A stretch of 64,000 nt of DNA from Natrialba aegyptia DSM 13077 (GCF_000337535.1 NZ_AOIP01000031.1:506704-570703), one strand, 5' to 3'. Numbered from the stretch's first letter, positions 43,729 through 52,782 are shown. Made by a program: numbers and translations. Notes: generated by a model from the sequence alone, not told the origin.

Positions 43729-44458
43729 TTGTAGTCGTCGATCGGTGTCGCCGTAAGTTCGGTTTGCAGTCGTCGGTGAGTACCGGCGCTGAACTCGACT
43801 GACCGGCCTACTACCGAGTTCAGTTCGCTGCAACTCGATGCCATCTGCTGTCAGTCGCTGCTCTGCCCCGGTCGTTCGTTCGAGTACTGTGTTTAGTTTC
43901 CATTGTAAAGTCAGTTTGGGAATGCACAGCTGACAGTACTGTGGGGTATTAGAGAAGGAATCAGAAATAATATTGGAAATCGATCGATCCTGAATAGGCG
44001 GTACTCTGTTCTATAATCCATATAATAGGGATATTTCTGGATGTGTTTATATACACTACATTATTTTGTCCGAATAGCATCAATATAAATATCCTCCTGT
44101 CTAGGCCGGATGATAAAGATCAGATAAATTTGTATTACTAGTAAATTATGAACCTGTGAGGCCACCATCAGCGTTCATTATTCTTGTCGGTGCCAACTCG
44201 CCGAACCTTCGACGGCGTCGTGCCGGAACGCCCTGATCTATTCTCGTAGCCTCCGCTCCGGAGACCTGCGCGACCACCGCCGCTGAACTCGCCAGCAGTT
44301 GTTCGCCGGTGCGACCGTCCGCGGTTCGCAATCGAACGGTTCCCTCGGGCGGAGTTTCGTCGCGTGCGGTCCTCGCTTCGCTGTCGCCACCGGCGCTGAA
44401 AGCGTTCTCCTCGTCGGTCGCGACGACGGCGTTCTCGTCGCGGACGCCTCCCGTCCGA
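43729..44458. other. 730-bp gap, A/T-rich core, no intact gene
   Basis: From about 43920 to 44150 the DNA is A/T-rich (for example TATAATCCATATAATAGGG and TTATATACACTACATTATTT) with no open frame. From 44159 to 44458 it is GC-rich. On the minus strand one frame runs through this segment (FSAGGDSEARTARDETPPEG, EQLLASSAAVVAQVSGAEAT) to a TAA near 44146. It has no start codon near its beginning and resembles the 3' extension of MaoC's operon. It may be a degraded gene; I do not recognise it. Confidence 0.4.
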
Positions 44459-44926
44459 TTATTCCGCTGTCTCGGTTTTGATGAGGAACTTCATGTCGCC
44501 CTCGAAGACGACGGTGTCGTCCTGGTTCGTCATCACCGTATCGAGGACGACGAGACCCGCGTCGTCGCGGCTGCTCACGCCCTTCGTCTCCGTAACCTCG
44601 ATGTCGAGCGAGAGGGTGTCACCGATGTAGACCGGGTTCGGCAGATCCATGTAATTCATCCCGAGGAAGGCAAATGCCGTGCGCTCGACGATGCCGGTGC
44701 GATAGACGAACCCCGTCGCCTGGACGAACGTCATCGGTCCGTGAGCGATACGTCCCTCGAAGGGGCCGTCCTCGGCATAGTCCTTGTTCGTATGCAGTTC
44801 CGTCCAGTCACCCGACAGCGCCGAATGCATGACGAAATCGGCTTCCGTGACGGTTCGGCCGACGCTCTCGAACTCCTGGCCCACTTCGAAGTCCTCGAAG
44901 TGGTGTGGCTCGTAACTGTATGCCAT
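44459..44926 (-). CDS. MaoC-family (R)-specific enoyl-CoA hydratase
   Basis: The 155-residue hot-dog protein starts MAYSYEPHHFEDFEVGQEFE and has the MaoC active-site segment TEADFVMHSALSGDWTELHT (Asp and His), with IAHGPMTFVQATGFVYRTGI. It hydrates enoyl-CoA esters; in bacteria a MaoC-type domain of PaaZ hydrolyses the oxepin-CoA ring, so this free-standing protein could take that part in phenylacetate breakdown. That assignment is inference from context. Confidence 0.87.
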   Translation of the reverse strand: MAYSYEPHHFEDFEVGQEFESVGRTVTEADFVMHSALSGDWTELHTNKDYAEDGPFEGRIAHGPMTFVQATGFVYRTGIVERTAFAFLGMNYMDLPNPVYIGDTLSLDIEVTETKGVSSRDDAGLVVLDTVMTNQDDTVVFEGDMKFLIKTETAE

Positions 44927-45068
44927 ACGTAGACCTTCTAACCAACCCACAAATAGTTTACCACGTACCTGATTCGGGTGCGACGCGGCGCTAGATTGAT
45001 CCCGGACCCCTCTGCTGTCGCCGCTCCCGTCTCCGCGCTATCATCGCCACGCAGTGACGCTCGCTCGA

Positions 45069-46355
45069 TTACCGGTGGTCGTAGACCCGTTTGACCTTGC
45101 CGACCTCCGTCCGTTCGATGCTCCCGGGGTCGACGAGTTCGAGTTCGTCCGGCGTGAACGAGAGCACGTTTTCGAGCCGCGTGAGTATCCGATCGCGCAA
45201 CTCGTTTCGGTCGGCCACCGGATCGGTTTCGTGCTCGATCGTGAGCTCCAGTCGATCGAGGTTGTCCTCTCGATAGAGGTCGATCCGGTAGTAGGGGGCG
45301 ACGGAATCGAACTCGAGGACCACGTCCTCGATCTCGCTCGGATAGAGGTTGACGCCGCGGACGATGAGGAGGTCGTCCGCACGACCGGTGACGTTATCCA
45401 TGCGAACCATCGTTCGCCCGCAGTCACACTCCTCGGTGGTGAGCGTCGTCAGATCGCCGGTCCGATATCGCAGTACCGGGAGCGCCTCCTTCGAGAGGGT
45501 GGTCAGCACGAGTTCACCTTCCTCGCCCTCGGGCAGTGGCTCGCCGGTGGTGGGGTCGACGACTTCGGGGTAGAAGTGGTCTTCCCAGATGTGGAGGCCG
45601 TCCTGGGCGTCGTGGCACTCGACCGAGACGCCGGGGCCGATGATCTCCGAGAGGCCGTAGATGTCGATGCCGGTGACGCCGAGCCGGTCTTCGATTTCCT
45701 CGCGCATGGGGTCGGTACAGGGTTCGGCACCGAAGATAACGGTCGAGACCGGCAGGTCGGCGACGTCGATTCCCATTTCGGCGGCCGTCTCCGCGAGATA
45801 CAGCGAGTACGACGGCGTGCAACTGAGCGCGTCGCTCTCTAAGTCTCGCAGGAGTTCGACCTGTCGCTGGGTCTGGCCCCCGCCGATCGGAATGACTGTC
45901 GCCTCGAGTTCTTCGATGCCGTAGTGGAGTCCGAGGCCGCCCGTAAAGAGTCCGTAGCCGTAGCCGTTCTGGACGGTATCCCCCGGTTCGACCCCCGCTG
46001 CGGCGAGCGATCGGGCGACGACCTCGCTCCAGACGGCCACGTCCTCGTCGGTGTAGGAGACGATTTTCGGCTTCCCGGTCGTCCCGGAGGAAGCGTGAAT
46101 CCGGCACACGTCCGCGTCGTCGACGGCGAACAGGCCGTCCGGGTACTCCGCCCGAAAGTCTTCTTTCGTCGTGAACGGTAGCTGCTGGATATCATCGACC
46201 GTCTGGATATCGTCGGGGGAAACGCCGGCGGCGTCGAGTTCGTCGCGGTAGAACGCCACGTTGTCGTAGGCGTGGCGGACCGTCTCTCGAAGCCGTTCGT
46301 TCTGCAGCGCTCGAATCTCCGAACGGGGGGCCGTCTCTGTCTGCGTGTGACTCAT
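45069..46355 (-). CDS. paaK: Phenylacetate--CoA ligase, copy 1
   Basis: The 428-residue adenylate-forming ligase activates phenylacetate (or a related aryl acid) with ATP and CoA. It has the PaaK-type N-terminus (RLRETVRHAYDNVAFYRDEL), the P-loop IHASSGTTGKPK, YGLSEIIGPGV, and the C-terminal RYRTGDLTTL, TGRADDLLIVRGVNLYPSEI and GKVKRVYDHR with the A10 lysine. The second copy at 55.7 kb is strongly similar along its length. It is divergent from the ABC solute-binding gene, with both promoters in the shared gap. The start at 46355 follows from the TATA position. Confidence 0.93.
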   Translation of the reverse strand: MSHTQTETAPRSEIRALQNERLRETVRHAYDNVAFYRDELDAAGVSPDDIQTVDDIQQLPFTTKEDFRAEYPDGLFAVDDADVCRIHASSGTTGKPKIVSYTDEDVAVWSEVVARSLAAAGVEPGDTVQNGYGYGLFTGGLGLHYGIEELEATVIPIGGGQTQRQVELLRDLESDALSCTPSYSLYLAETAAEMGIDVADLPVSTVIFGAEPCTDPMREEIEDRLGVTGIDIYGLSEIIGPGVSVECHDAQDGLHIWEDHFYPEVVDPTTGEPLPEGEEGELVLTTLSKEALPVLRYRTGDLTTLTTEECDCGRTMVRMDNVTGRADDLLIVRGVNLYPSEIEDVVLEFDSVAPYYRIDLYREDNLDRLELTIEHETDPVADRNELRDRILTRLENVLSFTPDELELVDPGSIERTEVGKVKRVYDHR

Positions 46356-46380
46356 CCTCACTCCCCACTCTAGAGTCCCT

Positions 46381-46390
46381 CGATAAAAAT
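46381..46390 (-). promoter_or_regulatory. TATA box of paaK copy 1
   Basis: On the minus strand ATTTTTATCG lies ~26-35 bp upstream of the ATG at 46355, the spacing for a leaderless transcript. Confidence 0.6.
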
Positions 46391-46570
46391 CATGGGGTAT
46401 GCACACACGGATTGTGGATTGTGGTAACGATCATAGTGCGGGGAGCAAAGTGGGCGAGGGAAGCTGACAGCGGCTCTCTCGCGGGACTAACGAGGACGAC
46501 CCGGGTCAGCGAGCACGAATCGGGCGCGTATCACCGTCAGGACCTTATAAAACCGCCACAAGCGGGGGTC

Positions 46571-46581
46571 GATTTTTATAG
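46571..46581 (+). promoter_or_regulatory. TATA box of the ABC transporter operon
   Basis: GATTTTTATAG is centred ~27 bp upstream of the ATG at 46604, so transcription should start at or next to the start codon (leaderless). A second TATA-like CTTATAAAAC lies at about 46543. Confidence 0.55.
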
Positions 46582-46603
46582 GGTGGTGAAATCAATTGGT
46601 GGT

Positions 46604-47872
46604 ATGTCTCAGGGTGACATATCACAGGGGAGCAGGCGTGACGTTCTTCGAGCACTCACGGCCGGGAGCGTCGTCGGCGTTACCGGACTCGCCGGCTGTA
46701 TCGGCAGTCCCGACGAGGTCGGCAACGGCGACGACGAAAACTTCGATACCGTCCAGTTCGGCGTCCTCGAGCCGTTCACCGGCGCGTTCACTGATCTCGC
46801 CGAAGAACGACACCAGGGAACCGAACTCGCGATCCAGCAGATAAACGAGAGCGACGAGTACGACTTTACGATCGAGTACGACGACTACGACACGCAACTC
46901 GACCCGGCGACGGCGACCCAGCGGGCCGATCAGGCGGTCCAATCCGACGGGGCGCAGTTTCTCACCGGCTGCATCTCGAGTTCGTCGGCGCTCGCTATCA
47001 ACGACTTTGCGCGCGAGAACGAGGTCGTCTACACGCCGGGCGCGGCGGACGTGTCGATCACGGGCGAGGAGTGCAATCAGTACGTGTTCCGGTTCGAGAC
47101 GAGTACGGCACAGATCGCCGAAGTGATGTCTCAGTGGACCGCCGACGAACTCGGCGATCGGATCGTCTACCACATCGCGGACTACGCGTACGGCGACTCC
47201 GTGCTGGAGGAGGTCGAAGCGCGGATGGAGTCGATCAGCGACTCCTACGAGCGCGTCGGCGTGACCCGGTCGGATCAGGGCTCGAACGACTTCGAGGCGT
47301 TCATCAGCCAGATTTCGAACGAAAGCGACGAGGCGGACGCGCTCATCGTCGGAATGACAGGATCCGACCTGGCAACCTTCCTCTCGCAGGCGCGCTCGCG
47401 CGGCCTCCAGAACGAGATTCCGATCGTCACGACGACCGGCTCGTTCCGGTCGATCCGATCGGGGGCCGGCGACGGGACCTACGACATCTACAGCGGCGTG
47501 CGATACGTGCCCGAACTCGAGACGGGAGATAACCAAGAATTCGTCGAGGCCTACGAGAGCGAGTACGACGGCGACGTACCGGATAATTTCTCGCGCGTGG
47601 GCTACGAGTCGGTTCGGATGGTCGCAAACGGCATCCGCGAAGCCGGTTCCCGCAATCCGACGACGGTCGCGGAGACGCTGTCCGGCATGGAACACGAAAC
47701 CATCTTCGGGCCGAACGAGTTCCGCGAGTGCGATCAGCAGGCGTCGAATCCGGTCTGGATGGGCGAGTGCGTCGAACCGGAGTCGGGCGACCTCGCCACG
47801 GTCGACCTCCTCGAGGAACTCTCCGGAGCGGACGCAGCGCCCGACTGTGCGGAGACGGGGTGTGACCTGTAG
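46604..47872 (+). CDS. ABC transporter solute-binding lipoprotein (Liv type)
   Basis: The 422-residue protein begins MSQGDISQGSRRDVLRALTA with a Tat leader and a lipobox (GVTGLAGC), so it should be lipid-anchored outside the membrane. The mature part is a type I periplasmic-binding fold: VLEPFTGAFTDLAEERHQGT, CISSSSALAINDFAREN, RFETSTAQIAEVMSQW and NFSRVGYESVRMVANGIREA. This family binds branched-chain amino acids, amides or aromatic acids. Its place in the phenylacetate island suggests an aromatic or branched acid. It is the first gene of a four-gene transporter operon. Confidence 0.9.
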   Translation: MSQGDISQGSRRDVLRALTAGSVVGVTGLAGCIGSPDEVGNGDDENFDTVQFGVLEPFTGAFTDLAEERHQGTELAIQQINESDEYDFTIEYDDYDTQLDPATATQRADQAVQSDGAQFLTGCISSSSALAINDFARENEVVYTPGAADVSITGEECNQYVFRFETSTAQIAEVMSQWTADELGDRIVYHIADYAYGDSVLEEVEARMESISDSYERVGVTRSDQGSNDFEAFISQISNESDEADALIVGMTGSDLATFLSQARSRGLQNEIPIVTTTGSFRSIRSGAGDGTYDIYSGVRYVPELETGDNQEFVEAYESEYDGDVPDNFSRVGYESVRMVANGIREAGSRNPTTVAETLSGMEHETIFGPNEFRECDQQASNPVWMGECVEPESGDLATVDLLEELSGADAAPDCAETGCDL

Positions 47873-47943
47873 TATGGACCGGCACGATCCATCGACTGTG
47901 AGGCCAGATCCAACGCCGCTGTCACGGGTGAACTCGATAACCA

Positions 47944-49956
47944 ATGGCTAGTGAACTCCTGCAACTGCTGGTCGACGGGTTGACGATCGGCGTCGTGTAC
48001 GTGCTGTTGGCCGCGGGGTTGTCGGTCATCTTCGGCGTGATGAACGTCATCAACTTCGCCCACGGGGAATTGTTCGCGCTGGGTGCGTACTTCGCGTTGG
48101 CGCTCATCGCGCCGTTTGGCGGCTCGGCGTTTTTCGTCGCACTGTTCGTCGCACCGCTTCTCGTCGGGATCATCGGGGTCGGAATCGAACGCTTTACTGT
48201 GCGGCCGTTGTACGGCCGGAACCCGTTGTATCACATTCTGTTGACGTTCGGCCTCGTGCTGGTCATCAACGATCTGATTTACCTGATCTGGGAACCCGGA
48301 AGCGTCACCCTTCCGCTTCCGGAGATGCTCTCGGGGTCGATCGCCGTGCTCGATGTCACCGCCAGCGTGTACAACCTGTTCATCATCGTCCTCGGCGCGC
48401 TGATGGCGATCGCCGTCTGGGCGATGTTCGAGTTCACGAAGTACGGGTTGATCGTCCGCGCCGGTGCCCAGGACCGGCAGATGGTCCGGAATCTCGGGAT
48501 CGATATCGACCGGTACTACTCGCTCGTGTTCGGGATGGGGGCAGCCCTGGCCGCGTTCGCCGGCATCATCCTCGGCGGGTATCAGACGGTCAATCCGACG
48601 ATGGGGATGTCCGTCATCATCCCGGCGTTCGTCATCGTCGTTCTCGGCGGGCTCGGAAGTTTCAGGGGAGCCGTCGTCGGGGGACTCTTCGTCGGTCTCG
48701 TACAGACCGCACTCCGGATGTACGCGCCGATCTTCGAGGGGACGGGTATCTTCCTGCTCATGATCGGCGTGCTCCTCGTTCGGCCACACGGCCTCTTCGG
48801 TACCGACGCCGCCGAGGAACACACCGGCGATCTTCTCTCGGGACCGCGCGGCGGCTTTCTCGACTCACAGACCCGCACGCGGCTCGGACTCGCCATGGTC
48901 GGCCTGCTGGCACTGGTCCCCCTCGGCGCGGGAACCCTCTACTCCACCTACGCCGTCACGCTCGTGATCGAGATCATCATCTGGGGCCTGTTCGCCCTCA
49001 GCCTCGACTTCGTGATGGGGTACACCGGCCTGGTGTCGCTCGGCCACGCCTTATTCTACGGACTCGGTGCCTACACGGTCGCGCTCGGACTGTCCCACGT
49101 CAGTCAGTCCGCGTTCGTCGTGATCGGACTCGCGATCGTCCTCTCGGCGGTGATCGCCTGGGGTATCGGCTTCCTCTCGATCCGCGTCTCGGGCGTCTAC
49201 TTCGCGATGATCACGCTCGGATTCGCCGAATTATTCTACAACATGCTCGGTCAGCTCGATATCACCGGCGGCTCCGACGGCCTGTTCGGCCTCTCCACCT
49301 ACTACGGTCTCGCCGGCATCGGCGTCGAACTCGACGAGATCGCCGTCTTCCTCGGCCCGGTCGCGATCACCGGCCAGTCACTGTTTTACTACATCGCGCT
49401 TTCGGCGCTCGTCGCCTCGTTCCTCCTCACCCGACGGATGCTGAACTCGCCCTTCGGCGCGGTTCTCAAGTCCATCCGCGAGAACGAACAGCGGGCGACG
49501 TTCATCGGCTACGAGACGACCGTCTACAAACGGCGGGCGTTCGTCGTCAGCGGCGCGCTGGCCGGGCTCGCCGGCGGACTCTTCACGCTTAACGCGGGCT
49601 ATGCGACGCCGTCGCTCGTGGATTGGCTCAACTCCGGCGAAGTCATCGTCATGGTCATTCTCGGGGGGATGGGGACACTCTACGGGCCGATCATCGGCTC
49701 GGGCATCTTCTTCGGCCTCGAAGAGTTGCTCACCGGCTTTACGGACCGGTGGCGACTGGTCCTCGGGACGATCTTCGTCCTGTTCGTTATCCTCCTCCCG
49801 GGCGGGCTGGTCTCGCTTCCGAGCCGGCTCGCGCCGGCCCTGCCCGGGACGCCGGGTCGAGGACCGAACTCGGAGCCGGAGCCAAAGCCGGAATCTAACC
49901 CGGATCCGGAACCAGCGACGGACGTCGACGACGCACACACCAGGGGTGACGATTGA
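47944..49956 (+). CDS. ABC permease, fused LivH-LivM
   Basis: The 670-residue membrane protein joins two permeases that are usually separate. The first half is LivH-like (GLSVIFGVMNVINFAHGELF, GVGIERFTVRPLYGRNPLYH, FRGAVVGGLFVGLVQTALRM). The second is LivM-like from about residue 320 (GYTGLVSLGHALFYGLGAYT, SIRENEQRATFIGYETTVYK, GGMGTLYGPIIGSGIFFGLE). The EAA-type loops of both are present, so one polypeptide may form the whole channel. It ends in a Pro/Glu/Asp tail. It overlaps livG by 3 bp. Confidence 0.93.
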   Translation: MASELLQLLVDGLTIGVVYVLLAAGLSVIFGVMNVINFAHGELFALGAYFALALIAPFGGSAFFVALFVAPLLVGIIGVGIERFTVRPLYGRNPLYHILLTFGLVLVINDLIYLIWEPGSVTLPLPEMLSGSIAVLDVTASVYNLFIIVLGALMAIAVWAMFEFTKYGLIVRAGAQDRQMVRNLGIDIDRYYSLVFGMGAALAAFAGIILGGYQTVNPTMGMSVIIPAFVIVVLGGLGSFRGAVVGGLFVGLVQTALRMYAPIFEGTGIFLLMIGVLLVRPHGLFGTDAAEEHTGDLLSGPRGGFLDSQTRTRLGLAMVGLLALVPLGAGTLYSTYAVTLVIEIIIWGLFALSLDFVMGYTGLVSLGHALFYGLGAYTVALGLSHVSQSAFVVIGLAIVLSAVIAWGIGFLSIRVSGVYFAMITLGFAELFYNMLGQLDITGGSDGLFGLSTYYGLAGIGVELDEIAVFLGPVAITGQSLFYYIALSALVASFLLTRRMLNSPFGAVLKSIRENEQRATFIGYETTVYKRRAFVVSGALAGLAGGLFTLNAGYATPSLVDWLNSGEVIVMVILGGMGTLYGPIIGSGIFFGLEELLTGFTDRWRLVLGTIFVLFVILLPGGLVSLPSRLAPALPGTPGRGPNSEPEPKPESNPDPEPATDVDDAHTRGDD

Positions 49957-50819
49957 TGGCACTCGAGTCGAGCGAACCGAGCGAACCGAACGAATCGAAC
50001 GAATCGACCGATCCAACCGAACCGAGCGACCCGATCGAAACGACCCAGCAACGCACGGACAACCCGCTGCTTCAGACCGAGAATCTGGTCAAGCGATTCG
50101 GCCAGTTCACCGCGACGGACCGCATCGACCTGACGATCGAACGCGGCGAGTTCAGGAGCGTCATCGGGCCGAACGGGGCGGGCAAAACGACCCTGTTTAA
50201 CCTCATCACCGGCGCATTGCCCGTCACCGAAGGCGCGATCTACTTCGACGGCGCGGACATCACGACGCTGTCGCCGTCGGCGCGGGTCCGTCGCGGCATC
50301 GGCCGCTCGTTCCAGATCTCGAACGTCTTCGGCGGGCTCACCGTCCGCGAGAACGTCAGGCTGGCAATCCAGTCGGTCGCTCGCGACGAGTATACCGCCG
50401 TCGAATCGCTGTTCAAACCGACCGACCGCTACGACGAATTGAACGACCGAACCGAGGCGATCCTCGACCGCATCGGCCTCGCTCACGTCGCCGCCGAACA
50501 GGCGAACGCACTCGCCTACGGCGACAAGCGACGGCTCGAAATCGGCGTCGTCCTCGCGACCGATCCCGAACTCGTGCTGTTCGACGAACCGACCGCCGGC
50601 ATGAGCGTCGAAGAGACCCGGGAGACGATCGACCTGCTCGAAGCGGTCCTCGTCGACCAGACGCTGTTGCTCATCGAACACGATATCGAACTCGTCATGG
50701 AACTCTCAGACCGCATCACCGTGTTGAACGGCGGGCAGATACTCGCGGAGGGAACGCCCGCGGAGATCGCCGCGAACCAGGACGTGCAAAACGCCTACCT
50801 CGGGGGGATGACCGAATGA
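49956..50819 (+). CDS. livG: ABC transporter ATPase, LivG type
   Basis: The 287-residue ATPase has an unusual N-terminal leader of ~30 residues, mostly Glu, Ser, Pro, Asn and Thr, and then the nucleotide-binding domain: VIGPNGAGKTTLFNLI (Walker A), SFQISNVFGGLTVRENV, LAYGDKRRLEIGVVLATDPE (signature) and LVLFDEPTAGMSVEE (Walker B). It powers import with LivF. The leader is coded by a 9-bp-like tandem repeat (about 49970-50045). ATG at 49956 follows the permease stop. Confidence 0.93.
   Translation: MALESSEPSEPNESNESTDPTEPSDPIETTQQRTDNPLLQTENLVKRFGQFTATDRIDLTIERGEFRSVIGPNGAGKTTLFNLITGALPVTEGAIYFDGADITTLSPSARVRRGIGRSFQISNVFGGLTVRENVRLAIQSVARDEYTAVESLFKPTDRYDELNDRTEAILDRIGLAHVAAEQANALAYGDKRRLEIGVVLATDPELVLFDEPTAGMSVEETRETIDLLEAVLVDQTLLLIEHDIELVMELSDRITVLNGGQILAEGTPAEIAANQDVQNAYLGGMTE
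49970..50045 (+). repeat. Degenerate 9-bp tandem repeat in the 5' end of livG
   Basis: Units of the form GAGCGAACC / GAACGAATC / GACCGATCC run in frame as SEP-SEP-NES-NES-TDP-type triplets. The repeat adds a flexible acidic leader to LivG that the family does not normally have. Confidence 0.6.
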
Positions 50820-51538
50820 GCGCCGACCCGCTCCTGTCGGTCGACTCGGTAGACGCCGGCTACGGCGACACGCAGGTGCTGTGCGACCTCTCGCTCTCGG
50901 TCGAGGCGGGCGAAATCGTCTCGCTCGTCGGCCGCAACGGTGCCGGGAAGACGACGACGCTCCGAACGATTATGGGGATTCTCCAGCCGACGAGCGGGCA
51001 CGTCACGTACGACGGAACCGACATTTCCGCACTCGACGCAACGGAAACCGCTCAGCAGGGTCTCGCACTCGTCCCGGAGGAACGCCGAATCTTCCCCGAC
51101 CTGACCGTCACGGAAAACCTCGAACTGGCGGCCCACGGCGGCACGGCGGACGGTGACTCACTCTCCGTCGCCGAAGTTCTCGAGATGTTCGAGAACCTGC
51201 GAGAGCGTGCCGGAAACGCCGGGTCATCGCTTTCCGGCGGAGAACAACAGATGCTCGCAATCGCCCGTGCGCTCGTCAGCGGCGCGGATGTCGTCCTGCT
51301 CGACGAACCGACCGAAGGGCTCGCCCCCTACATCGTTCGGGACGTGATGGACATCGTCGCGGCTCTCAACGACCGCGGAATCACCGTCCTGCTCGTCGAG
51401 CAGAACGTCCAGGTTTGTCTCGAACTCGCCGACCGCAACTACCTCGTCGACCAGGGGCAAATCGTCTACGAGGGCACGGCCGCTGAACTCGGGGCCAACG
51501 AGGACGTTCTCGACAGATATCTCGGTGTGACCGTCTGA
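50816..51538 (+). CDS. livF: ABC transporter ATPase, LivF type
   Basis: The 240-residue ATPase has VSLVGRNGAGKTTTLRTIMG (Walker A), LVPEERRIFPDLTVTENLEL, LSGGEQQMLAIARALVSGAD (signature) and VVLLDEPTEGLAPYIV (Walker B), typical LivF. It overlaps livG by 4 bp (ATGA). It completes the importer. Confidence 0.95.
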   Translation: MSADPLLSVDSVDAGYGDTQVLCDLSLSVEAGEIVSLVGRNGAGKTTTLRTIMGILQPTSGHVTYDGTDISALDATETAQQGLALVPEERRIFPDLTVTENLELAAHGGTADGDSLSVAEVLEMFENLRERAGNAGSSLSGGEQQMLAIARALVSGADVVLLDEPTEGLAPYIVRDVMDIVAALNDRGITVLLVEQNVQVCLELADRNYLVDQGQIVYEGTAAELGANEDVLDRYLGVTV

Positions 51539-51586
51539 GCCGTCTCTATTTTCCGCCGGGTGGCTGACTGCTGACAGCGACCGACA

Positions 51587-52018
51587 TCACGGTTTGTACA
51601 CCCGCCCCCGGAACGTTGCAACGCGGTCGTCAGTTTCCTCGGTCGCGTCGGCGACGACGACCTCGTACTCGGCGGTGCGGCCACCGTCGTGAGTCTCCCG
51701 AGCCGTTGCGGTGAGAACGGTTCCGACCTCGACGGCCTCCAGGTACGAGACGTTCGTCTCGAGCGCGACCGCGGTCTCGCCGTCGGCGTTCGACGCCGCG
51801 GCGAACGCCGCATCGGCGAGCGAGTAGATCGCGCCGCCGTGTGGCGTGCCGTGGAAGTTCGTCAGGTTGTCGGTGATCTCGAGACGCGTTCGTGCGGTGC
51901 CCGCCCCGAGTTCGGCGAGTTCGATACCGAGGGTCGCACAGTAGGGGTCGCTCTCGATCTGTCGTCTGATCGCGTTCGCGTTCGCGTCCGCATCCGTCTC
52001 TGCGTCTCGCGGTGCCAT
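51587..52018 (-). CDS. paaI: PaaI-family thioesterase, copy 1
   Basis: The 143-residue hot-dog thioesterase starts MAPRDAETDADANANAIRRQ and carries NLTNFHGTPHGGAIYSLADA with the catalytic His-Gly-Gly and Asp region. PaaI enzymes hydrolyse dead-end CoA thioesters of the phenylacetate pathway. It is convergent with livF and downstream of the HTH_10 regulator on the same strand. A second PaaI lies at 57.1 kb. Confidence 0.9.
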   Translation of the reverse strand: MAPRDAETDADANANAIRRQIESDPYCATLGIELAELGAGTARTRLEITDNLTNFHGTPHGGAIYSLADAAFAAASNADGETAVALETNVSYLEAVEVGTVLTATARETHDGGRTAEYEVVVADATEETDDRVATFRGRVYKP

Positions 52019-52068
52019 ACGCTGGCACAGCGATGCGGAAACGGAAGTATCTACCGGCGGAGCGCTGA

Positions 52069-52707
52069 TCACCCGAAGAGTTGGCCGAAAAGCGCCGCCT
52101 CGCCGCGGCGGAGTCGTTCGAGGAACGCCGACTTGCTAATGTCGAGTTCGTCGGCGACGGCCTCCGAGGACGTTTCGCGCGGAATCGCGAAGTAGCCCAT
52201 CGCGACCGCGGTGCGGATGCACTCTTCCTGGGCCGGCGTGAGATCCCACCGGTGGCCGGGCGATTCTCTGGCCTCCGCTTCGAGCGGGTAGACCCGTTCG
52301 AGGCGGACGCCGACGGTTTCGCCGGCCGCCGCCATGACGCCCTTGAGAACGTCGCGGCCGACGACCGCACCGGTGATCGTCGCCGCGCCGTCGCGGTATC
52401 GGAGCGTTTCGATGATGAGGCCGCCGTCGATCAGTTCGTGGACGACGCACGGATGCTTCGACAGGCAGCGGTACCGGTATCGGCCGTCCGTTCGAGAGAC
52501 GTGCAGGTACAGGAGTCGGTCGTCGGCGTCCAGCGTCTCGACCAGTTCCTCCGACTGTACCGCCGTGAACTGTAGCAGATCGTACCCGTCGCTGCGACGC
52601 TGTGGCGGTTTGGCGTCGACCTCGATTCCGGTCGCTCGCGTCGCCGCCGCGAGCGGACAGTCGTCGTTTTGCACGCGGAACTCGACCGCGAGGCACTCGT
52701 CAATCAT
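52069..52707 (-). CDS. HTH_10 (Bat-type) regulator beside paaA
   Basis: The ~212-residue protein has an N-terminal sensing region (ECLAVEFRVQNDDCPLAAAT, LLYLHVSRTDGRYRYRCLSK) and a C-terminal HTH_10 domain (LTPAQEECIRTAVAMGYFAI, SEAVADELDISKSAFLERLR). It is divergent from paaA with a 94 bp shared region, making it a strong candidate for paa control. ATGs exist at 52719 and 52707. The TATA box centred near 52740 would place transcription at about 52714, between them, which favours 52707. Confidence 0.88.
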   Translation of the reverse strand: MIDECLAVEFRVQNDDCPLAAATRATGIEVDAKPPQRRSDGYDLLQFTAVQSEELVETLDADDRLLYLHVSRTDGRYRYRCLSKHPCVVHELIDGGLIIETLRYRDGAATITGAVVGRDVLKGVMAAAGETVGVRLERVYPLEAEARESPGHRWDLTPAQEECIRTAVAMGYFAIPRETSSEAVADELDISKSAFLERLRRGEAALFGQLFG

Positions 52708-52729
52708 CCCCAGTAGCATGATCTATTAT

Positions 52730-52746
52730 CTGGAATATATTTAAAA
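52730..52746 (-). promoter_or_regulatory. TATA box of the HTH_10 regulator
   Basis: On the minus strand TTTAAATATATTCC lies here, ~26 bp before the expected start near 52714. It is one of the clearest TATA boxes in the window. Confidence 0.6.
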
Positions 52747-52772
52747 CCCCCGTATGTGGTGGTCAATTGCTA

Positions 52773-52782
52773 AGGATATAAC
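52773..52782 (+). promoter_or_regulatory. TATA box of the paa operon
   Basis: GGATATAACC is centred ~25 bp upstream of the ATG at 52802, the spacing for a leaderless transcript of paaA. Confidence 0.55.
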
